Part shown: positions 1 through 5,885 of the stretch, piece after piece
Layout: every line of letters starts with the position of its first letter
Numbering within the stretch: position 1 is the stretch's first letter
NCBI GenBank assembly: GCA_903854805.1
Contig: CAINXK010000023.1
Span: forward strand, 1 to 6,843
Direction: 5' to 3'
Length of the DNA: 6,843 nt
Source of the DNA: an uncultured Anaerolineae bacterium
GTDB lineage: Bacteria; Chloroflexota; Anaerolineae; Anaerolineales; Villigracilaceae
Notes under the pieces: generated by a model
Seen by the model: only the letters and a program-made list of their open reading frames with translations
Told to the model about the DNA's origin: nothing
The model's database searches: none
Program-made: the position numbers and the translations under genes

Positions 1-13
1 GTGGTTTGTGCTT

Positions 14-54
14 AACACGCACAGGGTTTGCAGGGACGATTGTGGGTGTTTTTT
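14..54 (+). terminator. Possible intrinsic terminator of a gene upstream of the window
   Basis: AACACGCACA at 14-23 can pair with TGTGGGTGTT at 41-50, giving ten pairs with one internal G:G mismatch (19 against 45). The 17-nt loop is long. The right arm runs directly into a T tract (49-54), the arrangement expected of a factor-independent terminator on the + strand. This would end a gene lying before the window. The long loop, the mismatch and a competing small hairpin at 7-23 keep confidence moderate. Confidence 0.4.
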
Positions 55-370
55 ATCACGAATAAGGTCCGAATGGACGAATGACAGGCAGTTTCTTTGG
101 AAAATAGCGCGCAAAAGCACTGCCAAAAACTCCACTGGCGGGGCAAACCGGCGATTATTATTCGCCCGAGCAGCAAAACTCCTGGGCTTGTTTTTTTCGA
201 CGAGAATGATCTGGCAATTAACCAAAAAATGCCTGGATCAGCATGGTTTTGAAACCGAAAATACGGGGATTTCGACGCAACAAAATACCGTACAACTACG
301 GTAACCCCATTAGACCAAATATGAAATAATAGGTTATCGATCGATCCAACGAATACCGTTCCCTCAAAGG

Positions 371-399
371 TTGATCGGGAGCGATGCAGGTTTTGTAAA
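371..399 (+). promoter_or_regulatory. Weak sigma70-like promoter candidate upstream of the cheB-like operon
   Basis: TTGATC (371-376) and TGTAAA (394-399) are separated by exactly 17 nt. Each matches the sigma70 consensus at 4 of 6 positions. If real, transcription would begin near 406 and the cheB-like gene would have a leader of about 160 nt. Matches of this quality occur by chance, and promoter rules in the likely host are uncertain, so this is only a candidate. It is listed because its position fits the start of a multigene run with no better candidate seen nearby. Confidence 0.2.
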
Positions 400-403
400 A
401 GGA

Positions 404-472
404 ATGCGGAAGTTGCTGGCTGGTTGTGCGGTGCTCTTCATCCTGAATTTGGTTAGCCTACTGGCGTGCTGA
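404..472 (+). CDS. 22-codon ORF resembling a bare lipoprotein signal peptide (doubtful)
   Basis: The ORF begins MRKLL, continues with a hydrophobic core (AVLFILNLVSLL) and ends in Ala-Cys followed at once by TGA (470-472). The basic start, hydrophobic stretch and LLAC end match a lipobox, where lipoprotein signal peptidase cuts before the Cys. No mature protein follows: the same frame past the stop gives a short stretch and then tandem stops near 521. AAAAGGA lies directly against the ATG, too close to be an ideal ribosome-binding site. It may be the stump of a lipoprotein gene, a small leader ORF, or chance. Its end overlaps the GTG at 466 that could extend the cheB-like frame. Confidence 0.2.
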   Translation: MRKLLAGCAVLFILNLVSLLAC

Positions 473-544
473 ACCAAAACAAATTGTCAGGTTCTACTCC
501 CTGCAGCAAGATGATGAATTTGCCAGCCCTGGTTGATGTGAAGC

Positions 545-552
545 GTGGAAAG
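545..552 (+). promoter_or_regulatory. Ribosome-binding site supporting the cheB-like start at 565
   Basis: TGGAAAGG ends 12 nt before ATG 565. That ATG starts MAQIRVLVVDES, exactly where CheB-family receivers usually begin. The open frame extends upstream to a GTG at 466 (33 more residues, with further ATGs at 511 and 514). Those extra residues do not resemble any domain and have no clear Shine-Dalgarno sequence, so 565 is preferred. Confidence 0.45.
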
Positions 553-564
553 GCAACGGTTAAA

Positions 565-1647
565 ATGGCACAAATTCGAGTCCTGGTTGTTGACGAATCA
601 GTTTACATGCAGCGCTTGTTAAAATTGATCCTGGAAAGCGACCCGGAAATTACAGTGATCGATACTGCCAGTGATGGTGATGAAGCGCTTGCCAAGGTCA
701 AAGCCAGCCACCCGGATGTTGTGACCCTGGCAATCAATATGCCCATCATGGTTGGGTTGACATCCCTGGCGAATATCATGACCGAATGCCCAACTTCCAC
801 GGTTGTGATCAGTTCAATCAACAAGGAATGCGAGCTGGTTACCTTTGAGGCTCTTCAGTTGGGGGCGGTGGATTACTTTCTTATGCCCGGCGGCTCGATC
901 GATGGTGGTTTACATGAACAGTTGGATGAGGTAGTGTCGAAAGTTCGCGTTGCTGCAAAAGCATGCCTACGCCGCCTGGAAAAACCGAAACGCAGACGCC
1001 CTGGCAGCATGGTGCCCATGAACCAGCCATTGTTCCGCTCCAATTGGGGCGTGGATAATATACCGCTGGTGGCAATCGGTGTTTCCACGGGCGGGCCACG
1101 CACACTTTTAGAAATTATTCCCGAACTGCCGGTTGATTTTCCGGCGCCGATCGTGATTGTTCAACAGATGCCACCCAATTTTACGGCTTCGTTTGCCGAG
1201 AGGCTGAACCACGAAAGCCAGATCCGCGTCAAGGAAGCCGTCCAGGGTGAGACTCTTACCCCGGGTTGCGCCTACGTTGCGCCGGGCGGTTACCAACTCA
1301 GCCTGGCCCGGCGCGTGACAGGCAGTGGCACGGTGGTGCGCCTGAATAAACAAGGTGCTGAGCAAAGTATTTGCCCATCGGTAAATGTGCTCTTCCATTC
1401 GGTGGCCCAGGTTTTTGGCTCACGCTCGGTGGGTGTCCTGTTATCCGGTATCGGTGATGATGGCGCGGATGGGATGCTGGCCATTCACCAGGCTGGCGGG
1501 CGCACGATTGCTGAATCAGAAGAAACTGCAATTATTTATGGCATGCCGCGTGAAGCGATCGAACGCGGTGGGGTGTCGATGGTTTTGCCATATCAGAAAA
1601 TTGTTGAACAAATTCAAATCGAAGTCAGGAGAATGATCGATGGATGA
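565..1647 (+). CDS. cheB: CheB-family protein with degenerate receiver and altered catalytic triad
   Basis: This 360-residue protein has CheB architecture: receiver (about 4-115), basic linker (about 125-160) and methylesterase domain (about 167-358). Authentic CheB, once phosphorylated on the receiver, demethylates glutamates on chemoreceptors. Here the acidic pair D10-E11 is kept, but the phosphoacceptor position is Ala56 (VVTLAINMP, codon GCA 730-732) and the usual Lys of the KP motif is Met107 (883-885). In the esterase domain the nucleophile Ser174 (GVSTGG) and Asp299 (GIGDDGADG) remain, but the catalytic His of QHMP is Gln201 (QQMP, codon CAG 1165-1167). The Asp of the PSVDVLF motif is Asn274. 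The remaining family landmarks (PGCAYVAPGG, GMPREAIE) are intact and there are no stops. It is probably a folded, non-enzymatic CheB homologue. The domain assignment is firm; loss of activity is inferred. No cheR, cheA, cheW or receptor gene with a signalling domain lies in the window. An alternative GTG start at 466 would add 33 residues. Confidence 0.9.
   Translation: MAQIRVLVVDESVYMQRLLKLILESDPEITVIDTASDGDEALAKVKASHPDVVTLAINMPIMVGLTSLANIMTECPTSTVVISSINKECELVTFEALQLGAVDYFLMPGGSIDGGLHEQLDEVVSKVRVAAKACLRRLEKPKRRRPGSMVPMNQPLFRSNWGVDNIPLVAIGVSTGGPRTLLEIIPELPVDFPAPIVIVQQMPPNFTASFAERLNHESQIRVKEAVQGETLTPGCAYVAPGGYQLSLARRVTGSGTVVRLNKQGAEQSICPSVNVLFHSVAQVFGSRSVGVLLSGIGDDGADGMLAIHQAGGRTIAESEETAIIYGMPREAIERGGVSMVLPYQKIVEQIQIEVRRMIDG
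1626..1632 (+). promoter_or_regulatory. Shine-Dalgarno site for the HEAT-repeat gene inside the end of cheB
   Basis: The purine-rich CAGGAGA stretch lies about 7 nt before ATG 1640, within the last codons of the cheB-like gene. With the 8-nt ATG/TGA overlap it supports translational coupling and fixes the downstream start. Confidence 0.6.
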
Positions 1648-3262
1648 TATGCTGATTTCGCAAGCTTCCATGCCGGATACGGATGCTGCAGGACTTTCGG
1701 CGCTGTCACGATTTCCGCTCTGTGACGATCTTGAAACCTTTAAGATCATTGCCAGCTATCAGGGAAGTTCGATCCTTGCAATTTGTCAGGCTGCGGCTGA
1801 TGCTCATTCAAGCTCCGGGCATTCATCTGAAAGTGGGTCTGCGCTCTCGGTGCTCATCAATCTGGGAGAAAATGCGCTGCCTGAAGGATTGCTGCTGCTC
1901 CAGGATCCCGATCCTGATATTCGCAGGCAGGTCAGCGAGGTCTTGAGAAGAAAAATCACAGGCAAAAAATCTGCCTACCTGCTTCGCTCTAGCCTGGCGG
2001 ATGATGTTCCGGTTGACTCTGCCGCTGCGGTGGCAGCGCTTGGGCAACTTCAGTCTCCAGAAATGACTGGATCTGTGCACCAGGCTATTCAGAAACTATC
2101 CTCCTGGGTGCGTTTTTTCACTTCGACGGCCCAGGGTAGTCTTGCCGGTAATGCCACACTGGCAGTGCCCAGCTGGAATGCGCATGCGATCAGTATTGCT
2201 GAATTGTGTGCCGCGATCCGGGCGATGGGCCGTACAGGCGCAAGCGACCCGCTGCTGATTTGGAATTTCTTGATGGAGTGTTTTGCTTCTGGAGATGACG
2301 TGCTTCAAAATGCCGTGTTGGTTGCCTTGGGTGAATTATTCGCGCGGGGTCTAAAGTTGCCCGGGATCAGTATGCAGTTACCATCCAAAGTTGTGGTGAA
2401 TAAAATCCATGACCCGAACCAGAAGATTCGGCTGGCTGTCGCGCATGTTTTGAGCGTATCGATCGACCCGAAAGTTGTGCGAGGTCTGCGTGTTTTGGCG
2501 CATGACTCTTCTGACGAGGTAAAAGAAGTTGCCTTGCGTGGGTTGATCGAAAGTGGGATTTACACAGCGCTTGATTTGGTGCGTGTGGCCAAAAAACAGC
2601 AGGGTTCGGTTGAAGTGCGCATTTTGGCACTTCGAAAAATTAGCCAGATTTTTGATCCATCCGCCGAATTATCGGATGGGATTGATCAGAAATTGGAGCG
2701 GATCATAAAAGATTGCGCATATGAGCCGGTCGCCGCCGCCGCGATTTGTGCGCTGCTGACTACTTCTCCGGCGAAAGGCATCCCGCTGGTGCTGGCGATC
2801 TTTCAAACGGGGATAGAAACCCAGAAAGATATCATCATTCAAGAATTGGCTTACTGCCAGCCTCACGTTCTGTCGCTACTGATGGCCGAAGGTTATGATG
2901 ACAGGCAGCTGCGGCTGGTAATGTTTCAGCTATTCCAATTGGGAAAGAACAGTGGTTTTTTGGGGGACTCCGTCTATGGGCGCAGCCTGCTGATTGCCAG
3001 CCTGGGTGACGAAGATTGGATGATACGCGCATACACAGTCAGCATCCTGACCGGTATTAAAACTTTGTGGGCTTATAACCTGGTGCGCAACGCCTGCTTT
3101 GATATTGATGATCGTGTTCGCATGCGCGCACTGGATGCGATTCTTAAAGGCGATCCGCTAAAAGTTGATCCTGCCTGGTTGCAAATGCACCGGTTGGATG
3201 GGAGCATTTATATTCGCAACCTGATCAAAGACTTTCAGCGAAAAGCGGCTGAGCATGCTTGA
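1640..3262 (+). CDS. HEAT-repeat protein, probable protein-interaction scaffold
   Basis: This 540-residue, mostly alpha-helical protein has no signal peptide or membrane segment and is predicted cytoplasmic. Paired-helix repeats of HEAT type are visible. Each has an acidic turn (D-x-D/N), then a helix with a conserved Arg/Val pattern. Examples are DPDPDIRRQVSEVL (about 88-103), HDPNQKIRLAVAHVL (about 257-271), HDSSDEVKEVALRGL (about 288-302), DEDWMIRAYTVSIL (about 456-470) and IDDRVRMRALDAIL (about 489-503). Less regular helices lie between them. HEAT solenoids typically bind other proteins, and some related repeats occur in phycobilisome-lyase-type proteins; no catalytic motif is seen. The start lies in the last 8 nt of the cheB-like gene, so the two are probably co-translated and may act together. 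A natural partner would be the CheB-like protein or one of the downstream receiver-kinases. The specific function is unknown. Confidence 0.85.
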   Translation: MDDMLISQASMPDTDAAGLSALSRFPLCDDLETFKIIASYQGSSILAICQAAADAHSSSGHSSESGSALSVLINLGENALPEGLLLLQDPDPDIRRQVSEVLRRKITGKKSAYLLRSSLADDVPVDSAAAVAALGQLQSPEMTGSVHQAIQKLSSWVRFFTSTAQGSLAGNATLAVPSWNAHAISIAELCAAIRAMGRTGASDPLLIWNFLMECFASGDDVLQNAVLVALGELFARGLKLPGISMQLPSKVVVNKIHDPNQKIRLAVAHVLSVSIDPKVVRGLRVLAHDSSDEVKEVALRGLIESGIYTALDLVRVAKKQQGSVEVRILALRKISQIFDPSAELSDGIDQKLERIIKDCAYEPVAAAAICALLTTSPAKGIPLVLAIFQTGIETQKDIIIQELAYCQPHVLSLLMAEGYDDRQLRLVMFQLFQLGKNSGFLGDSVYGRSLLIASLGDEDWMIRAYTVSILTGIKTLWAYNLVRNACFDIDDRVRMRALDAILKGDPLKVDPAWLQMHRLDGSIYIRNLIKDFQRKAAEHA

Positions 3263-3498
3263 GAACGATATCCTGACGGATAACCTGATCTGGCATCTGG
3301 CAGGCAAGATGGTACGGGAACAGTTGCTGAAGGAAGTCCCACAATCTTCCTGTACCGGGAATTATTTTGCCGAAATGTTTGGATCCTGGTCCCAATCGTA
3401 ATACTTTGAAGCCCGATGAACTGAAGCCATGGCTGGCAAGCGAGCGTTCTTCGCTTAATCTAGATCCGGTTAAAAGTTACGGGTCACCTTTTTGTTGA
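3255..3498 (+). pseudogene. Small ORF, apparently frameshifted; unknown function
   Basis: An ATG at 3255 overlaps the stop of the HEAT gene by 8 nt, the same junction geometry as cheB/HEAT, and opens a 48-codon frame (MLENDILTDNLIWHLAGK...) ending at TAA 3399-3401. The +1 frame is open from 3331 to TGA 3496-3498. It reads as protein-like sequence (for example LPVPGIILPK, LKPDELKPWLASERSSLNLD) and stops 29 nt before the next gene. Removing one base between about 3331 and 3398, for example from the CCC at 3338-3340, would join both parts into one protein of about 80 residues filling the gap. It may be a genuine mutation, an assembly error, or a real 48-residue protein followed by noncoding DNA. 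No family is recognised, and no good Shine-Dalgarno sequence precedes the ATG. Confidence 0.4.
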
Positions 3499-3527
3499 TC
3501 GCATTATTTTGAAGAAAGCTGTTTTGA

Positions 3528-4631
3528 ATGAGTTCATTAAAAAAAATCTTAGTCATTGACGACGATAAAAAATTCTCACTTGGGCTGGTTGCTTTACTGC
3601 GCCGGGAGGGTTTTGAGGTGATCAATGCTGACAATGGCATCGAAGGCATGGCTGCCATCCGCTCTTCAAAACCAGATATGATCCTGTGCGATATCATGAT
3701 GCCGCCCCCGAACGGTATCCAACTGAAAAAAGAACTGGCGAATGATCCTCAACTGGGGCAGATCCCTTTTTTTTTCCTGACCGCGCGCGCAGCCCAGGTG
3801 GACAAGCTGGCTGGTTTTCAAAGCGGAGCCGACGATTACATCACCAAGCCTTTTGATATTAACGAACTGTTGGCTCGGATCCGGGCGGTGGTCCGCCAGG
3901 AAGAGCGCGGGCATACTCGCGGGATTCGGGACAGTATCGCTGATCTGGCGAAACTGCGGGTCGCTATTTCAGCCAACTTGAGCCACGAGGTACACACATC
4001 TTTGACGGTTATTATATCGAGCCTGGAATTGATCCTTAAGGATAAATTTGTTCAGGATAATGTTGGATTGGGTGAATATATCAGTACAGCCAGCAGCAGC
4101 AGTTCCGATCGCCTGAAATTTCTGGTTGAGGATCTGCAGATGCTTCATGACATAGATCATGGCAGCTTGAACTCCATGGGTCAAAGGATTGATTTCAGTT
4201 TTCACCTCAAAAATCCCATTAACCAAACACTCCTTCCATGGGAAAAGAAAAAGTTAAATATCCAGATTAGCATCAATCCATTGACGGAAATATTTGCCCC
4301 GCGGATTGAGTTCGGGCATGTGCTTGCCCATCTGGTTGATAACGCCTGTAAATTTAGCCCGGAAATGGGCAAAGTGCATATCTCTGTTCAGCCTGGCGAA
4401 CAGGGAGGTTCGATCATCGAAATAACCAATGATGGGTTTGGTATTCCGCCGAAACTGCGTGAAAAGGTCTTTGAACGTTATTACCAGATCAGCCAGGGTA
4501 CCGATGGGCTGGGCGTAGGTCTCACGATTGCAAGGGCATTTGTACGTGCCTGGGGGGGCGAAATTAAGATATTGGATAGCCTATCCGGATGCCGGGTGCA
4601 GATGGTACTGCCGCCCTTTGAGTTGGAATAA
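3528..4631 (+). CDS. Soluble hybrid protein: receiver followed by histidine kinase
   Basis: This 367-residue protein has an N-terminal receiver (about 5-122), a helical H-box domain (about 135-215) and a HATPase domain (about 230-364). The receiver looks functional: D11/D12, phosphoacceptor D55 (LCDIMMP), T85 and K107 (TKPF). The H-box reads LSHEVHTSL with phosphoacceptor His153, Glu154 and Thr157, an H-E-x-x-T pattern; the usual Pro after Thr is Ser. The ATP-binding boxes are present: N-box LVDNACKFSP (N272), G1 NDGFGIP (D302), F-like box VFERYYQ and G2 GLGVGL (327-332). There is no membrane segment, so it probably acts in the cytoplasm, with kinase activity set by phosphorylation of its own receiver or used in a relay. 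GAAGAAAG at 3511-3518 supports the start, 9 nt downstream. It is a paralogue of the next gene. Two homopolymers lie inside it: A8 at 3539-3546 and T9 at 3767-3775. Confidence 0.9.
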   Translation: MSSLKKILVIDDDKKFSLGLVALLRREGFEVINADNGIEGMAAIRSSKPDMILCDIMMPPPNGIQLKKELANDPQLGQIPFFFLTARAAQVDKLAGFQSGADDYITKPFDINELLARIRAVVRQEERGHTRGIRDSIADLAKLRVAISANLSHEVHTSLTVIISSLELILKDKFVQDNVGLGEYISTASSSSSDRLKFLVEDLQMLHDIDHGSLNSMGQRIDFSFHLKNPINQTLLPWEKKKLNIQISINPLTEIFAPRIEFGHVLAHLVDNACKFSPEMGKVHISVQPGEQGGSIIEITNDGFGIPPKLREKVFERYYQISQGTDGLGVGLTIARAFVRAWGGEIKILDSLSGCRVQMVLPPFELE

Positions 4632-4654
4632 TTCCATGTTTTTGGAGTGAAAAA

Positions 4655-5767
4655 ATGACTGATTTGCTGCTGGTGGATGATAATGTAAATTTTCGTTTGG
4701 GGCTTGCGGCGAACCTGCGCAAAGCCGGTTTCAGTGTGGCTGTTGCCGCAGATGGGGCCGAAGGGATCAAACTTGCCAACGAAATTCACCCAGGATTGAT
4801 CCTGTGCGATTTGAAAATGCCATCGTTAGATGGCATGGAAATTAAGCGGCTGCTTAACGAAGGAAAAGCTACCCAGGGAATCCCCTTTGTATTTCTTTCG
4901 TCCTTATCTGCCCCGGCCATAAAGAGTAAGGGGTTGAGTATTGGGGTGGAAGAAACCATCACAAAGCCGGTCGATATTGTTGAGTTGATCGCCCGCATCC
5001 AGGCCATTCTTAAGCGCAGAGAACGCGCGACCCTGCTGGCCCGCCAGGAAGTCAGACAATTATTGGATAATCTGTCAACTTCTTTGCCAATTCGTACCAG
5101 TCATCATTTTCGAACCTATATGGGTGTTTTACTGCTATCCCTGGAAATGATCGCAAAGAATCAAGAACCGGTCGATCAATATCTTGATTATGCTCGAAAC
5201 AGTGCTTATCGGATGAAAACCTGCATGGAGACCTTGATTTGGCTGAACGAATTTGATCTGGGCCGCTCTCCAACCTCGGGCGAACAAGTTGATATCGATT
5301 ATTCCTTGATTGTGCCTATCAAGGAAGTTCTGGAGATATGGCATAACAAGCAGCTTAAAGTCGATTTTCGGGTTCAGGATGGCCTCACTATCTTTACACC
5401 GGCGCGTGTTTTCACGCAGGTGGTTTGTCACCTGGTTGATAATGCCTGCAAATTCAGTCCGGAAGGTGGATTGGTACAGGTGCTGCTGCAGGCCAATGGA
5501 TCAGACGGGTGCACCATGCTGATCACCGATCAGGGCCCCGGAATTCCAGCCGAAATGCGCGAGACTGTCTTTGAGCGTTCATCCCAAATGGCTGGTTCAG
5601 GTGGGCTTCCGGAAAACCATGGCATGGGCTTGGGATTATTCATGGCCCGTTCTTTTGCCAGAACGCAGGATGGTGATGTCAAAATTGTGCAGGCTGCTGC
5701 AGGTTGTAAGATCCAGATGACGCTGACGAATAAACCATACCGGTTTAGTTCTCCCAGGCTGTACTGA
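4655..5767 (+). CDS. Second soluble receiver-histidine kinase, with unusual H-box
   Basis: This 370-residue paralogue of the preceding gene has the same order: receiver (about 3-118), H-box helices (about 130-205), HATPase (about 225-357). The receiver keeps D8/D9, D52 (LCDLKMP), S82 and K104 (TKPV); the loop before the KP motif is GVEETI rather than the common GADDYI. The H-box aligns without gaps to its neighbour but reads SHHFRTYM. His150 is kept, while the Glu that normally follows it is His151, so phosphotransfer may be altered. The ATP-binding side looks intact: N-box LVDNACKFSP (N263), G1 DQGPGIP (D292), VFERSSQ, and G2 GMGLGL (323-328). GGAGTG at 4644-4649 is a strong ribosome-binding site 5 nt before the ATG. 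Only 23 nt separate it from the upstream paralogue, so co-transcription is likely. It could be a weak kinase, a phosphatase-defective form, or a heterodimer partner of its neighbour. Confidence 0.88.
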   Translation: MTDLLLVDDNVNFRLGLAANLRKAGFSVAVAADGAEGIKLANEIHPGLILCDLKMPSLDGMEIKRLLNEGKATQGIPFVFLSSLSAPAIKSKGLSIGVEETITKPVDIVELIARIQAILKRRERATLLARQEVRQLLDNLSTSLPIRTSHHFRTYMGVLLLSLEMIAKNQEPVDQYLDYARNSAYRMKTCMETLIWLNEFDLGRSPTSGEQVDIDYSLIVPIKEVLEIWHNKQLKVDFRVQDGLTIFTPARVFTQVVCHLVDNACKFSPEGGLVQVLLQANGSDGCTMLITDQGPGIPAEMRETVFERSSQMAGSGGLPENHGMGLGLFMARSFARTQDGDVKIVQAAAGCKIQMTLTNKPYRFSSPRLY

Positions 5768-5807
5768 AGCGGTTTGTTCTGGCATTAGCGGCCCGGTTGG
5801 TATGCAA

Positions 5808-5833
5808 ACAGGCCGGAAATTTGAACGGCCTGT
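5808..5833 (+). terminator. GC-rich hairpin after the receiver-kinase pair
   Basis: ACAGGCCG (5808-5815) and CGGCCTGT (5826-5833) form a perfect 8-bp stem around a 10-nt loop, 41 nt after the stop of the second kinase gene and about 50 nt before the next start. No T tract follows, so it is not a classical intrinsic terminator. It could attenuate transcription, stabilise the upstream mRNA end, or bind a dimeric regulator. Its position between two transcription-sized units is the main support. Confidence 0.35.
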
Positions 5834-5885
5834 ACCCTGCGTACGGTCGGAATAACCATTGGCACTCTTTACAAAGGATGATTCT

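Larger units (their letters stand above)
55..564. other. Region without a convincing intact gene
   Basis: About 500 nt separate the putative terminator from the preferred cheB start. A 98-codon open frame at 8-304 has an unconvincing composition and crosses the terminator-like hairpin, so I do not call it a gene. Two overlapping frames here (85-252 and about 230-304) contain short protein-like stretches that could be debris of a decayed gene. Also present are a weak promoter-like pair (371-399), a 22-codon lipoprotein-signal-like ORF (404-472), and a 10-bp palindrome ATCGATCGAT at 336-345 that has no partner copy. I see no RNA gene, transposase, direct-repeat array or CRISPR here. Confidence 0.5.

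Noticed and set aside
8..304. 98-codon open frame on the + strand near the window start
   Set aside because: It has no recognisable domain, an odd Arg/Cys/Trp-rich composition and no ribosome-binding site, and it runs through a terminator-like hairpin. Another frame in the same interval looks more protein-like.
336..345. Palindrome ATCGATCGAT
   Set aside because: It is a short, single copy made of a common tetranucleotide repeat; with no second copy it cannot be called an operator.
466..564. GTG-initiated N-terminal extension of the cheB-like protein (33 residues)
   Set aside because: The added residues resemble no domain and lack a clear Shine-Dalgarno sequence. ATG 565 places the receiver at its usual distance from the N-terminus.
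3438..3456. Hairpin AAGCGA / TCGCTT as a terminator before the first kinase gene
   Set aside because: The stem is only 6 bp with a 7-nt loop and no T tract, and it lies within the probable frameshifted coding segment.
4481..4789. 102-codon open frame on the - strand spanning the kinase junction
   Set aside because: It lies antisense to two well-supported kinase genes and has no domain of its own; it is a shadow of their codon structure.
5859..5877. TTGGCAC resembling the -24 element of a sigma54 promoter before the CHASE gene
   Set aside because: The matching TTGC-type -12 element is absent at the required spacing; the sequence there is ACAAA.
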